Shown here piece after piece: positions 8,928-19,017 of a DNA stretch of 64,000 bases (the first letter of the stretch is position 1; every line of letters starts with the position of its first letter). Source of the DNA: Bacillota bacterium. GTDB taxonomy: Bacteria; Bacillota; Sulfobacillia; JAJZYS01; JAJZLH01. Made by a program: the position numbers and the translations under genes. The stretch covers positions 33,526 to 97,525 of the forward strand of contig JAJZLY010000014.1 of assembly GCA_021850485.1 (NCBI GenBank), written 5' to 3'. The notes below the pieces were generated by a model. It was not told the origin of the DNA. It was given only the letters and a program-made list of their open reading frames with translations, and did no database searches.

Positions 8928-10403
8928 ATGGACGCGGTTTCGCACTCCGCCTCACCTACTCCACCTGCTGCACCCCAACCGGTCAACTACTGGCGAGTGG
9001 TTGGTACTGTCTGTATCGGTGCCTTCATGGCCGCTCTCGACGCTAGCATCATCACCGTCGCCATCCCCACCCTGCACACGTACTTCCACGCCCCGGTTGG
9101 CGTAGTCGGATGGGTCGCAATCGCCTACCTGCTCACGCTCAGTTCTCTGCTGATCATCTTCGGCCACTTGGCCGACCGGATCGGCCGGGCCCGCATGTAC
9201 GCCTATGGCTTTACCGTATTCATCATCGGTTCGGCCCTGTGCGGCGTGGCACCGACGATCATGGTTTTGATTATCGCCCGTATCTTCCAGGCATCGGGTG
9301 CTGCGATGCTGCAGGCCAACAGCGTAGCCTTGGTCACGGCCTACACACCGCCTCGTCAACGTGGCCGGGCGATCGGCATTCAGGCCGCCGCCCAGGCGCT
9401 CGGTCTGTCAGCAGGCCCGGCGGTGGGCGGTGGCCTGTTAGCTCTCTTCACCTGGCGGGCGCTATTCTACGTCAATGTGCCGATCGGCATCATCGGCACC
9501 CTGCTGGCCTTGCGCTTTTTGCCCAAGGACCCAGAAGGTACTCCCAGTGAGCCCTTCGATTATGCGGGGGCGGGGTTGATGATTCTGTGTCTGGTGCTAT
9601 TCATGTGGGCACTCAACCAGGGCTACCTCTTGGGCTGGGGATCACTGCCGATCATCCTCAGCTTTCTGGTGTCAGTGGCCGCCGGCTACCTGTTCGTCCA
9701 CCGTCAACTCGGCATTTCCCATCCGATCCTGGACCTGACCATGTTTCGTAACTGGGTGTTCTCCTCCGGGAACGTCTCCGGAATGCTGTCCTATACCCTA
9801 CTTTATGGCACCTTGTTCCTCGGCCCCTTCGAACTTCAACTAGTCCAGCACCTACCGATCTCTCAAGAGGGATTGGTATTGACCGCCGTGCCGGTGGCCA
9901 TGACCGCCTTGTCACCGATCAGCGGGCGACTGGCCGACCGTTGGAGCGCCAAGGACCTGTCTCTTCTCGGCATGGCGATCGGCACCGTTGGTGCCTTTGT
10001 GTTGGCGTTCACTGCCGGCGCCGCCTCGATCGGCGCCACCCTGGCCGGGTTGATGCTGGTCGGCGTCGGCATGGGCCTGTTCACCCCGCCTAACAACTCT
10101 TCGGTGATGGGCGTAGTCCCTCGAGCCCGGCTCAGTTCAGCCGGAGGCTTCTTGAACATGGCCCGCTCGCTGGGCATGAGCATCGGCGTAGCGGTGGCAG
10201 GCTCCTTGTACGCCGGCATGCTGCTCTCCACCATCGGCAACGATAACCCCAGCCGGGCCCAGTCTCCGGCCGTGGGTCATGCGCTGATGATCGCCTTTAT
10301 CGGCATTGGTGTGGCCGCCTTGATCGCCACCATAATTTCTGCCATCAAACCGAACTTCAAGGTGGAACATCATGGCGACGCTGAGCCGCAGGATCTGATG
10401 TGA
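8928..10403 (+). CDS. MFS drug-exporter-like permease, 14-TM DHA2 (EmrB/QacA) family
   Basis: A proton-driven multidrug efflux permease candidate. The 491 residues contain about 14 hydrophobic helices. Motif A-like GHLADRIGRARMY follows TM2, ALDASIITVAIPTL in TM1 is the DHA2 signature, and LSAGPAVGGGL in TM5 is motif C. The ATG at 8928 is preceded by AAGGAGG about 12 bases upstream. A TACAAT at 8888-8893 could be its -10 box. It starts a plus-strand run with arsB and a threonine-dehydratase-like gene, so it may belong to a stress or detoxification unit. The substrate is not predictable. Confidence 0.88.
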   Translation: MDAVSHSASPTPPAAPQPVNYWRVVGTVCIGAFMAALDASIITVAIPTLHTYFHAPVGVVGWVAIAYLLTLSSLLIIFGHLADRIGRARMYAYGFTVFIIGSALCGVAPTIMVLIIARIFQASGAAMLQANSVALVTAYTPPRQRGRAIGIQAAAQALGLSAGPAVGGGLLALFTWRALFYVNVPIGIIGTLLALRFLPKDPEGTPSEPFDYAGAGLMILCLVLFMWALNQGYLLGWGSLPIILSFLVSVAAGYLFVHRQLGISHPILDLTMFRNWVFSSGNVSGMLSYTLLYGTLFLGPFELQLVQHLPISQEGLVLTAVPVAMTALSPISGRLADRWSAKDLSLLGMAIGTVGAFVLAFTAGAASIGATLAGLMLVGVGMGLFTPPNNSSVMGVVPRARLSSAGGFLNMARSLGMSIGVAVAGSLYAGMLLSTIGNDNPSRAQSPAVGHALMIAFIGIGVAALIATIISAIKPNFKVEHHGDAEPQDLM

Positions 10404-10437
10404 GGACAACAGCCGTGGGGCCAGGATTCTGACTCCG

Positions 10438-11712
10438 GTGCTCAGCCTGCTCCTGTTCCTGGCGGTCGTGGTGGCCAGCGTGCTCCGGCCCTGGCGGCTT
10501 TCTCCGGGCTTATTCGCCGGCGCAGGCGCCGTGGTGGCGGTGGCCGCCGGCTTCACTGCGCTGCACAGCCTACCCACCATCTGGTCGTTGATCTGGGACC
10601 CCACCTTGGCCTTCGTGGCCGCAATCGTCATGTCGCTGGTGCTGGATCAGATCGGTGTCTTCGCCTGGGCCGCCCGCCACGTACTTCGCTCCGCCCGCGG
10701 GCATACGGCTTTGGCGTTCGGTGGACTCTTGCTGTTGACTGCGGCAGTCAGCATGCTCTTCAACAACGACGGCGCAGCCCTGATCATGACCCCAATCGCC
10801 CTCGAGCTGGCAGCACTCTATGCACTGGGACCGGGTCCGGCCATGGCGTTGCTCCTGGCGGTCGGGTTCATGGTGGATGCTGCCTCCTTGCCGTTACCGG
10901 TCAGCAATCTGGTGAACATCCTAGCCACCGACGCTGCCCACATCAGCTTTCTAGCGTTTGCCCATATCATGATGCCGGTCGACGTGGCGGTGGTCGCTGT
11001 CAGCGTGGTGCTCTCCTGGGCGCTGCTTGGCCGTAGGCTTCCAGAGGACGTGGCGGCGCAGATCCCTGACCCGGCGGCCACCCTGCCGGACCTTACGCTG
11101 TTTCGCCGCGCCCTGCTCTTGGTGGCAGGGCTGGTGGTCGCCTACGTGGCCAGCGGCGCCCACCCCTTCCCTGTATCCGTGCCGGCGTCCGTGGCCGCCA
11201 TCTTGCTGGTCGCCATGGCCTGGCAGCGCGGCCTGCTCCGCCCCAAGGCACTCCTGGCCACCGGTCCGTGGCAGGTCGTCGTCTTCTCGGTGGGAATGTA
11301 TGTGTTGGTCTTCGCCTTGGCCCAGAGCGGCTGGCTGGGCAGCCTGCAGGCCGCCCTGGCTTGGGCCAGCCGACTTCCTCCCGCTGCCGGTGTGTTCGCG
11401 GTTGGCCTCATCACCGCTACCTTAGCTGCGGTGCTGAACAACTTGCCGGCGATCATGGCGGTGATGCTCAGTCTTGGCCACTTGGCACTGTCGCATCCGG
11501 CCAGCCTATCTTTGACCGCCGCCGCGACCATCGGTGCCGACATCGGCCCCAAGGTCTCGCCCATCGGGTCTCTGGCTACGTTAATCTGGCTGCATCGACT
11601 GGAACGGCACGGGATTTCGATCAACTGGCGGACCTATGTCGGCGTAGGGGTGGTTCTCACGGTGCCGGTGCTGCTGGTGGCCCTGACCACCCTGGCGTCG
11701 ATCCCAGGCTGA
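10438..11712 (+). CDS. arsB: Arsenite/antimonite efflux membrane protein ArsB
   Basis: An ion-transporter-superfamily permease that extrudes As(III)/Sb(III). The 424 residues closely follow ArsB along the whole length: SMLFNNDGAALIMTPI, DAASLPLPVSNLVNI, GPWQVVVFSVGMYVLVF and IGADIGPKVSPIGSLATL are family landmarks. About 11-12 hydrophobic helices are visible. The start is GTG 10438 (weak ribosome site; CTG at 10429 possible). No arsR, arsC or arsA lies nearby, so it is an orphan ars gene, 34 bases behind the MFS exporter and 38 bases before the dehydratase. Confidence 0.92.
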   Translation: MLSLLLFLAVVVASVLRPWRLSPGLFAGAGAVVAVAAGFTALHSLPTIWSLIWDPTLAFVAAIVMSLVLDQIGVFAWAARHVLRSARGHTALAFGGLLLLTAAVSMLFNNDGAALIMTPIALELAALYALGPGPAMALLLAVGFMVDAASLPLPVSNLVNILATDAAHISFLAFAHIMMPVDVAVVAVSVVLSWALLGRRLPEDVAAQIPDPAATLPDLTLFRRALLLVAGLVVAYVASGAHPFPVSVPASVAAILLVAMAWQRGLLRPKALLATGPWQVVVFSVGMYVLVFALAQSGWLGSLQAALAWASRLPPAAGVFAVGLITATLAAVLNNLPAIMAVMLSLGHLALSHPASLSLTAAATIGADIGPKVSPIGSLATLIWLHRLERHGISINWRTYVGVGVVLTVPVLLVALTTLASIPG

Positions 11713-11750
11713 AGCGGTCCGCTGGTAGGCCCCCGAAGGAGGAGCTGGCA

Positions 11751-12725
11751 ATCGACACATCGGCCTGGCCCAGCATAGAGCAGATGCGCGAGGCGCATCT
11801 GGCCTTCTCAGCCGGCGGCGGGCTGCGCACACCGACTCTGTCCGCACCCGGACTGGCCGCCCAATTGCACCTGGACGCGCTCTATCTCAAGGCCGAGTGC
11901 CTGCAGGTGACCGGCTCCTTCAAGTTTCGTGGGGCCTTCACCAAGGTGCATCGGGTGGCGCCGGCCCTAAATGGGCGCGGGGTCGTCACCTATTCGTCCG
12001 GCAATCACGGTCAGGCGGTGGCCGCGGCAGCCCAGCGCCACGGTCTGGCTGCCGTCGTGGTCATGCCGGAAGATGCCGTCGCCGAAAAGGTCGCCGGCGC
12101 CATGGCCCTGGGGGCAGAGGTGCGGTTTTCGGGTACGACTTCGGTGGCGAGGCAGGTTACCGCAGAGGCGATTGCCCAAGAGCGCGACTGGGTGGTCATT
12201 CCTCCCTTCGACGACCCCTGGGTGATTGCCGGTCAGGCCACCATCGGCCTGGAGATCGCCGAAGATGCACCCGATACGGACGCGGTGCTGGTACCGATCG
12301 GCGGCGGCGGCATGGCGTCCGGCATCAGTCTGGCGCTCGCCCAAGTCCGCCCGCACTGTCCGGTGTTCGGGGTCGAGCCCGCTGGCGCAGACGACGCCCG
12401 GCGGTCTCTGGCAGCTGGTGAACTGGTCAGCTTGGACCACCCGGACACGGTCTGCGACGGTCTGCGTACCAGTCGCCTCGGGCAGCTGCCGTTTGCCATC
12501 CTCTGCGCACACCTGCGCCAGGTGCTCAGCGTCTCCGATCAGCAGGTCGGGCAAGCCGTTCTCCGCCTGCTCCAAGAGGCCAAGCTGGTGGTGGAGCCGT
12601 CCGGCGCGGTCGGTCTGGCTGCCCTGTGGGCCGGCTTGGCTGGTCCAACCCGCCGACCGACGGTGGTGCTCTCCGGCGGCAACATCTCCGGGTCTTACCT
12701 GAGCGCTCTGCTCGCCGGCGCCTAA
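11751..12725 (+). CDS. Threonine/serine dehydratase-like PLP enzyme
   Basis: Fold-type II PLP enzyme that deaminates threonine or serine to 2-oxobutyrate or pyruvate. The PLP lysine lies in GSFKFRGAF, SSGNHGQAVA is the substrate loop, the phosphate-binding glycine loop is PIGGGGMASG, and SGGNISG is near the end. There is no C-terminal ACT domain, so it is the short catabolic/biodegradative type (about 324 residues). No ATG, GTG or TTG lies at the proper place: AAGGAGG (11736-11742) is followed 8 bases later by ATC at 11751, the presumed start, reading IDTSAWPSIEQ. The open frame extends upstream inside arsB but without a plausible start. Confidence 0.85.
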   Translation: MDTSAWPSIEQMREAHLAFSAGGGLRTPTLSAPGLAAQLHLDALYLKAECLQVTGSFKFRGAFTKVHRVAPALNGRGVVTYSSGNHGQAVAAAAQRHGLAAVVVMPEDAVAEKVAGAMALGAEVRFSGTTSVARQVTAEAIAQERDWVVIPPFDDPWVIAGQATIGLEIAEDAPDTDAVLVPIGGGGMASGISLALAQVRPHCPVFGVEPAGADDARRSLAAGELVSLDHPDTVCDGLRTSRLGQLPFAILCAHLRQVLSVSDQQVGQAVLRLLQEAKLVVEPSGAVGLAALWAGLAGPTRRPTVVLSGGNISGSYLSALLAGA

Positions 12726-12791
12726 TTCCAGACAGGACATTTTCTGGCTGGTCCGAAAAAGAATGAACAGGGGTCCCACCGGCGGGGGCTC

Positions 12792-15026
12792 ATGCATTCG
12801 GCGCTGACGCCAGAGGAAGCGATGTTGGTGGCCACAGGCTTGGGCCCCCGGGGCCGGCTGAGCGAACTCTCCAACAGCGACCTGCAGACCTTGATCCAAA
12901 CCTGCAGCGAGATCTGCCAGACTGCCACCAGCCTGGCGGCAGGGTTAGCCGCTCTGCGACCAATCCAGACCCTGACGGCTGCCCAGTCTGCTGCGGTCTA
13001 TCTCTACGTGCCGCCGCACCAGCTGTCGGCTCTAGCGGCGAGCGGCGATCCGCCCGCTCTGATCCCGGTTGACGACTCTGCGCCATCACTCGAAGCCGAA
13101 GTGTACAGGACAGGGCGCTCGGTGGTGTGGGGCGGCGGCCCGGATGAGACCCCAGGCCTCAGACCCGCGGCGCCTGGCGCAAGCTCGGCGATCATCACGC
13201 CCTTACAGGTGCAAGATCAGATCTGGGGCGTCCTAGCGGCATACCGGGAACACACCGGGTTCACCGACCGCGACCTGGCTGTTTTGGAAACAGTCGGGCA
13301 GGCGGTCGCGGTGGTGGTGGCGCTGCGGGCCTCGATCAGCCAGCAAGAGAGTTTGTGGGCGGGCGCCCCCTTGGGCATGGCTTCGTTCGACTTGGAGGGC
13401 CGGTTCATCAACGCCAACGACACCCAGGCCAAGATACTGGGCGTGCCGCTGACGGAGTTGATCGGCCGCTCGATGATGGACTTTGTGGGCACCTCAGATG
13501 CAGTGCGCGTTCGCCAGCTCTTCACGGATCAGACGCTCGACACGAACCCGCACAGCCACCTGCTTACGGCGCACCGGGCCGATGGGAGCCCTTTGGTGGT
13601 GGAAGCCTGGACAGCACCGCTGACGGTAGCCGGAGCGACAGTCGGCGTCCAGGTGGCACTGCGGGACCTGACCGCCGAGCGCCATGCCACCGAGCGCCTG
13701 GAGTGGCTGGCCACCCACGACCCGCTCACGGCCCTGGGCAACCGCCGCTGGCTGGAGCATGGCTTTGCCACGATGCTGGCCGACGATGCGCAACGGCGGC
13801 TGACATTGATCTACATCGACGTGCTCAACTTCTCGTACATCAACGAGACCTACAATCACGACATTGGTGACCACCTGTTGGCTGAACTGGGAAGGCGGCT
13901 GACCCGGGTCTTGTCGGATCGTGCCATCTGTGCTCGGGTCGGAAGCGACGACTTTGCGGTGCTGCTGGGCGAGTCCGCCGACGACCCGCCGTTTTTGCAG
14001 CTGCTCGAGGGCATCAAGAGCTGCTTCGAGCAGCCGTTGACCGTCGACGATCAGGTGGTCTCCCTGCGACCGGCCATCGGTGTCGCCCTCTATCCGCGCC
14101 ACGCGCCAGACTGGCACACGTTGTTACGAATGGCTGCGGTGGCCGCGTCCCAGGTCCAGGCCACAGGACCGGCTGTGGTCTTTCATGCCGAGGGTGCCAG
14201 CGGGCATCAGAGCGCAGCCGCTGAGATTGCCCAGCGCCTGCCCAGGGCCCTGGCGGCTGGCTACCTGGAGCCTTTTTACCAGCCGATCGTCGACCTAAAG
14301 ACCTCGAAAGTGGTGGCCGCAGAGGCGCTGTGCAGATGGCACGATCCGGATCTCGGCCTGATCTATCCCTCGCGGTTTATCCCGCTGGCAGAAGAGAGCG
14401 GGCTGATCGTCAGCATCGGGCGCTTCATGTTGCAGGCCGCTTGTCGGCAGCTGAAGCAGTGGCAGACCGAATTCGCTCGGCCAAGCAGAGTGCAGGTCAA
14501 CGTGTCCGCTCGGCAGTTCGAGGAGCCAGATTTCCCGGAATTGGTTGCCGAGATCATCCGAACAGCGGGCCTGCCGCCAGGCTCCGTGGCGCTGGAGTTG
14601 ACCGAGAGCGTGCTGGTGCGCATCCGGGAGTCGACCGTTGACCCGCTCCAAGCCCTAGCCCGGCACCAGGTTCCGGTGATCATCGACGACTTCGGCATCG
14701 GCTTCTCATCGCTGAGTTATCTACACCAGTTCAAGGTGGACGAGCTAAAGCTTGACCGCTCATTTCTCGAGCCAGCTCAAAATGGCATGTCGTCAAGGGA
14801 CCTGCTGACGGCCATCGCCGAGTTTGCCAAGCGCCTGGGCATGCTGATCACGGTCGAGGGCGTGGAGCACTTCGACCAGATCGCAGCCTTGCGTCGACTC
14901 GGCTTCCAGCGTGCCCAGGGCTATGCCCTGGCCCCGCCGGCAAGTGCACCAGCCTGTGCCAGTTGGCTGGAGCAAGGCAAGATCAATCCCGCCAAGCCGG
15001 CGAAAGCCGCCGGAATCGACGCCTAA
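12792..15026 (+). CDS. GAF-PAS-GGDEF-EAL cyclic-di-GMP protein, probably a phosphodiesterase
   Basis: A cytoplasmic signalling protein of 744 residues. A GAF-like domain occupies roughly residues 30-180, a PAS domain 185-300, a GGDEF domain about 310-470, and EAL about 475-735. The GGDEF signature is degenerate (ARVGSDDFAVLLGES), so cyclase activity is doubtful. The EAL domain retains AAEALCRW, a late DDFG loop (VIIDDFGIGFSSLSYL) and the KLD motif (ELKLDRSFL), so c-di-GMP hydrolysis is likely, with the N-terminal domains sensing a ligand or redox cue. No transmembrane segment is seen. The stop overlaps the end of the facing MBL gene. Confidence 0.93.
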   Translation: MHSALTPEEAMLVATGLGPRGRLSELSNSDLQTLIQTCSEICQTATSLAAGLAALRPIQTLTAAQSAAVYLYVPPHQLSALAASGDPPALIPVDDSAPSLEAEVYRTGRSVVWGGGPDETPGLRPAAPGASSAIITPLQVQDQIWGVLAAYREHTGFTDRDLAVLETVGQAVAVVVALRASISQQESLWAGAPLGMASFDLEGRFINANDTQAKILGVPLTELIGRSMMDFVGTSDAVRVRQLFTDQTLDTNPHSHLLTAHRADGSPLVVEAWTAPLTVAGATVGVQVALRDLTAERHATERLEWLATHDPLTALGNRRWLEHGFATMLADDAQRRLTLIYIDVLNFSYINETYNHDIGDHLLAELGRRLTRVLSDRAICARVGSDDFAVLLGESADDPPFLQLLEGIKSCFEQPLTVDDQVVSLRPAIGVALYPRHAPDWHTLLRMAAVAASQVQATGPAVVFHAEGASGHQSAAAEIAQRLPRALAAGYLEPFYQPIVDLKTSKVVAAEALCRWHDPDLGLIYPSRFIPLAEESGLIVSIGRFMLQAACRQLKQWQTEFARPSRVQVNVSARQFEEPDFPELVAEIIRTAGLPPGSVALELTESVLVRIRESTVDPLQALARHQVPVIIDDFGIGFSSLSYLHQFKVDELKLDRSFLEPAQNGMSSRDLLTAIAEFAKRLGMLITVEGVEHFDQIAALRRLGFQRAQGYALAPPASAPACASWLEQGKINPAKPAKAAGIDA

Positions 15027-15640
15027 TCTGCTCTTGGCTGGTGCCAGGGAGGTCCATGGCCGGTCAGCAACCAACTGGGACCAATGGCCATAAGACGTGT
15101 GGCACTAGCTCTGGCCTGCTCTTGATCCTCGTTCAGCCAGGACCGAGGCATGATCGGGCCCTGGCGGCCAACGACCAGGGCATCGCCAGCGATCACCACC
15201 CGATCCGCCAGCCGCACCAGCGACAGGTGCCCAGCCGTATGACCAGGTGTGTGCCAAACTGCGAAGCCGGCTACCTCGGCCCCAGGGTCAAGCCAGCGGT
15301 CGACCGCCACCGGCCGCATCAGCTGAGCCATCACCCGCCGGACCAGGCGCCGCGGCCGCAAGGCGCCTTCCAGAAACGAGCGCTCCTCGCTACCAGCCCA
15401 CACCTGCGCACCTAGGGCTGAGGCCAGTTGCGCCGCCTGGCCTCGATGGTCCACATCACCATGAGTCAAGACCACGGCATCCAGGCGCCATCCGCTCTCG
15501 GACAGCCAGCGACTGATCTCCTGGCGATCGCTGGGCATCCCGGCGTCCACCAGCACGGTCAGCGTCTTGTCGTGAACCAGATAGCAATTCGACTGCCGCA
15601 GGCGGGGACCAGCGAACACCCCGGGCACTAGCTCCACCAC
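15023..15640 (-). CDS. MBL-fold metallo-hydrolase
   Basis: Metallo-beta-lactamase-fold hydrolase with the metal motif THGDVDHRGQA (HxxxDH), a downstream HTPGHTAGHLSL histidine, AGDAL, and a final histidine in LTGHGPP. The substrate is unknown; the pattern is of the glyoxalase II/general hydrolase type. I chose GTG 15640-15638 because GAGGGGGAG lies 5 bases upstream; this places the start 24 bases behind the addA stop, so it is the last gene of the addBA unit. A longer frame to 15727 would overlap addA and is not preferred. Confidence 0.85.
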   Translation of the reverse strand: MVELVPGVFAGPRLRQSNCYLVHDKTLTVLVDAGMPSDRQEISRWLSESGWRLDAVVLTHGDVDHRGQAAQLASALGAQVWAGSEERSFLEGALRPRRLVRRVMAQLMRPVAVDRWLDPGAEVAGFAVWHTPGHTAGHLSLVRLADRVVIAGDALVVGRQGPIMPRSWLNEDQEQARASATRLMAIGPSWLLTGHGPPWHQPRAD

Positions 15641-15663
15641 GCCTACTCCCCCTCGCCCAGTTC

Positions 15664-18600
15664 CTATGCCAGGTCGGCCAGGTCCGGATCGATGATCATC
15701 TGCTGAATCTGGCTGAAATACAGGCACACGGTGACCGTCCGTCCCGGATAAAGCGCCATGACCGCTCGCCGGTAGCTGTGCATCTGCGGCTTGTACTGGC
15801 TGGCACGACGGCTGGCATCTTGGGCGCTGATGCGGTCTGTCTTCAGATCCACCACCAGCACATCATCCATGCCCACCAGCAGGGCGTCGATCTGTCCGTG
15901 CAACAGCGAGCCGGCGAGCGCCACCGGTTCCTCGGCCAGCAGCGTAAACGGCACCTCGCGCTGGACAAGGTGATGCTCCGCCGCCAGCCGTCGGCCGACG
16001 GGGGTGACGAACAGTGCTGCCAGACCCGCAATATCGATATGGCTTGCCTCGTCAGGCAATAATACCTCGGCTGCGACCAGTTCCTGGCACTGCCGGGTGA
16101 TCTCAGCCACGGCATCCGCCTTCGGGTAGCGCAGGTGCCGCAACAGGAGATGGGTGGCGGTGCCGACGGCCGCTGGCTGCAGGGCCGCTGCCCCGGGCAA
16201 GGCCACCACGGACTGGTGGTGGCTTTCAAGTTCCACCTCCAAGTCCCCTTCGGCCAGGGAGGTGGCGGTCACCACCTCTGGTGCACCTGGGTCGGCCAAC
16301 TCGAGTCGTTCGTCCCACAGGTCCTGCGGCCAGGCCGGCGGCGGACTCGCGGCCGGCGCCGAAAAACCGGATGCAGGAGCGGTCGTGGGCCAGGACAAGG
16401 ACACGATGCCAGGGGTCTGCAGCGCCACCGGCGCCACCCAGTCCAGATAGGAGCGGCCGCTCGCCCAGCGTCTGGCAGGCTGCAGGCGGCCGGCCGCCCG
16501 CCAATTGCCGATGGCGCGCATGCGGTCTCGCACCGTGCCCACAACCACCAGCCGATCTTGGGCCCTGGTCATGGCCACGTACAGCAGACGCGCCTCTTCC
16601 TGGCGATCTTCTTGGGCCAATGCCGTCTCGATGCCGGTGGCCAGCGGGGTCAGACGGCGCACCGCTCGCTCGGGATCGGGGGCCAGCAGGCCGATCCCGA
16701 GGTGACGGTGGATGGCGAGATACGGCGCCTTGCGGCGGTGACTCAAAAACGGCAACTCCACGCCAGACGCGGCCAGCACCACCACCGGGAACTCCAGACC
16801 CTTGGCCTGATGGATGGTTAGAATCTGGACGGCGTCAGGCGTCCCGGCCTGTGGCCGGTCATGAAAGACATCACCTGCGCCCTCCCTGCTGGCCTCCACA
16901 AAGGCCTGGGGGCCACCAGGCCATCCCTGACTGAACGCCTCGGCCCAGTCCAAGAATGCCAACAGGTGATGGTGGCGCCTGGGCCCGTGGGCCATGTTCA
17001 GCACCCGGTCGGCGTAAGCGGTCTCGTGAAGCAGACGAGCCACCAGTTCCCCGACCGGCAGCCACCGCCAACTCTGCCAGGTGCGGATGCGGCCGGCGGT
17101 CCGAGCGTCCAGCTCGCTGACACCAGCCGCCAAGCCACCTGGGCCGCCGCTGAGCACCATGGCGGCCAGCTCGTCCAGCCCTACACCAACGATCGGCGAG
17201 CGCAGCACGGCGGCCAGATCTAATTCCGTGTAGGTGTCCGCCGCCACCGCCACCAGGCTCTCCATGGTCTGCCATTCCAGAGACTGCCGGGGCCGCCGCC
17301 CGCTGCGGATCTGGCTGGGGAGTCCCAACTCGGAGAATACTTCCTGAAAGACACCTACCGACTGTGCGCTACGCACCAGCACCGCCACATCGGAGGGCCG
17401 CATCGGCCGCAGACCTACCTGGCGGTCAAAGATCAGCTCGCCGTCCGCGCACCACCGGCCGATGGCGCGGCCGATCACCCCGGCTTCAGCTTCCGGCCGC
17501 TCCAGCACTGCGGCCTGGTCGTCCTCAACCTCGGCGGCGTCGCCGGGTGCGCGCTCCAGTGCCCAGACCTCCACGAACGGCGGCTGCACGTGCGGATAAC
17601 TGCTGGCATCTCGGGCCGGCACGAGTGGAGCCGCGCCCTCGATACCGGGAAAATCACCGGTAACCGCCTGCACTGCGGCCAAGATCTCGGGCCGGCTGCG
17701 GAAGTTCTCAGCCATTTCCAAACGCTGGCCTCGGACTGGCAGGCGCTCGGCCAAGGTCGCCAGCAGTTCGGGCAGGGCATGCCGGAACCGGTAGATGGAC
17801 TGCCGATGGTCCCCCACCACCAACAGTCGTGGTGGGGTGGAAGTGGCTCTCAGAATGCGGTCGAGCAGGGCATCTTGCAGCGGATTGGTGTCCTGGTACT
17901 CGTCGACGAGGACGACATCGAGGCCAGCTGCCAACTCCCTGGCCACCGCCGACGGCGCTCCGTCGGTGGTGAGGATCTGATACGCCAACTGCAATTGGTC
18001 ATCGTAATCGATCAGCCTGCGCTGACGCTTGATGCCCTGGTAGGCCGCGAGCCAGGCCACACTGAGTTCGCTGACGGCGCTGGCGACCGGAGCTAAGGCC
18101 ATGGCCTCGGCCGCCAGCGCCCCCGGCAGGGTCGATGCTCGAAGTCCGCGAGCGGTCTCTCTGGCCGTCTTGGCGATGGCGCGCAGTTGGTCCCACACCT
18201 CGCGGTCGCTTTCCGTCAGGCCAGCGAGCCGCTTGGGCAAGGTGTCTTCTGACACAGCCTGCCAGTTGCCGTCGGCCAGCTCGGCCAAGGCGGCGGCGAG
18301 GCGACTTGTCGCCTGGCCCAGAGTGCGGTCGGCGATCGGAGTGTCCGCCAGTTGTGCGACTTGGCCTTGCCATTGCCCGGCTTGCCGGCTGAGGTCGGTG
18401 GTCAGCACATCGATCAGGGCGTGCAGCCTCTGCTCATCGCTGAACTCACTGCCTAGATGTCCCAGGAAGCCCTCCGGGTCCGGCATCGAACGAGCGAACT
18501 CGATCAGGCGGCGCAGCGCCTGCCGGGTCAGAGGCTGCGTTCGCTCGTCCCAATGCCGGGCCAGCCGCACCCGCTGATCCGGGTGTCTGCTGACCGCCTC

Positions 18601-19017
18601 CTGCCAGGCATCTAGCCACAGCTGGGCCTGGGTCAGGGGATCGACCACCGACAATTGCTGCGGCTGGCCGATGGTATGCCCGTAGCGCCGGATCAGGTGA
18701 TTTCCGAAGGCATGAAACGTCTCCACCTGTGCGTGAGGCAGGAGTTCGAGTTGGCTCTGTGCGATGGCATTGCGGGCCGGGTCGGCCAGCGCGGCGATCA
18801 GCTCTTGGCCAAGGCGCGACCGCATCTCCTGTGCCGCCTTGTCCGTGAACGTAACGATCAGGGCCCGGTTCAAGGACGCGCCCTGACCCTGCTCCAAGTA
18901 GCGCATCACCCTGGCCACCAGCACCGCTGTCTTCCCAGAGCCGGCCGCGGCGGTCAGCACCAGTGCGCCTCGCCTTGCCGCGGCCAGTGCCGCCTCCTGA
19001 TCCGGTGATAAGTTCAT
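15664..19017 (-). CDS. addA: AddA ATP-dependent helicase/nuclease subunit A
   Basis: UvrD-like helicase subunit of the AddAB double-strand-break resection complex. Walker A AAAGSGKTAVL is near residue 25, motif II VLVDEYQDTNPLQ, motif V LTIHQAKGLEFPVVVL and motif VI LLYVAMTRAQDRL follow, and a RecB-type nuclease domain ends the protein with IDALLVGMDDVLVVDLKTDR. The 1117 residues are typical. ATG 19017 overlaps the addB stop (ATGA), showing coupling; the frame extends 31 codons upstream but that part overlaps addB. Confidence 0.95.
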   Translation of the reverse strand: MNLSPDQEAALAAARRGALVLTAAAGSGKTAVLVARVMRYLEQGQGASLNRALIVTFTDKAAQEMRSRLGQELIAALADPARNAIAQSQLELLPHAQVETFHAFGNHLIRRYGHTIGQPQQLSVVDPLTQAQLWLDAWQEAVSRHPDQRVRLARHWDERTQPLTRQALRRLIEFARSMPDPEGFLGHLGSEFSDEQRLHALIDVLTTDLSRQAGQWQGQVAQLADTPIADRTLGQATSRLAAALAELADGNWQAVSEDTLPKRLAGLTESDREVWDQLRAIAKTARETARGLRASTLPGALAAEAMALAPVASAVSELSVAWLAAYQGIKRQRRLIDYDDQLQLAYQILTTDGAPSAVARELAAGLDVVLVDEYQDTNPLQDALLDRILRATSTPPRLLVVGDHRQSIYRFRHALPELLATLAERLPVRGQRLEMAENFRSRPEILAAVQAVTGDFPGIEGAAPLVPARDASSYPHVQPPFVEVWALERAPGDAAEVEDDQAAVLERPEAEAGVIGRAIGRWCADGELIFDRQVGLRPMRPSDVAVLVRSAQSVGVFQEVFSELGLPSQIRSGRRPRQSLEWQTMESLVAVAADTYTELDLAAVLRSPIVGVGLDELAAMVLSGGPGGLAAGVSELDARTAGRIRTWQSWRWLPVGELVARLLHETAYADRVLNMAHGPRRHHHLLAFLDWAEAFSQGWPGGPQAFVEASREGAGDVFHDRPQAGTPDAVQILTIHQAKGLEFPVVVLAASGVELPFLSHRRKAPYLAIHRHLGIGLLAPDPERAVRRLTPLATGIETALAQEDRQEEARLLYVAMTRAQDRLVVVGTVRDRMRAIGNWRAAGRLQPARRWASGRSYLDWVAPVALQTPGIVSLSWPTTAPASGFSAPAASPPPAWPQDLWDERLELADPGAPEVVTATSLAEGDLEVELESHHQSVVALPGAAALQPAAVGTATHLLLRHLRYPKADAVAEITRQCQELVAAEVLLPDEASHIDIAGLAALFVTPVGRRLAAEHHLVQREVPFTLLAEEPVALAGSLLHGQIDALLVGMDDVLVVDLKTDRISAQDASRRASQYKPQMHSYRRAVMALYPGRTVTVCLYFSQIQQMIIDPDLADLA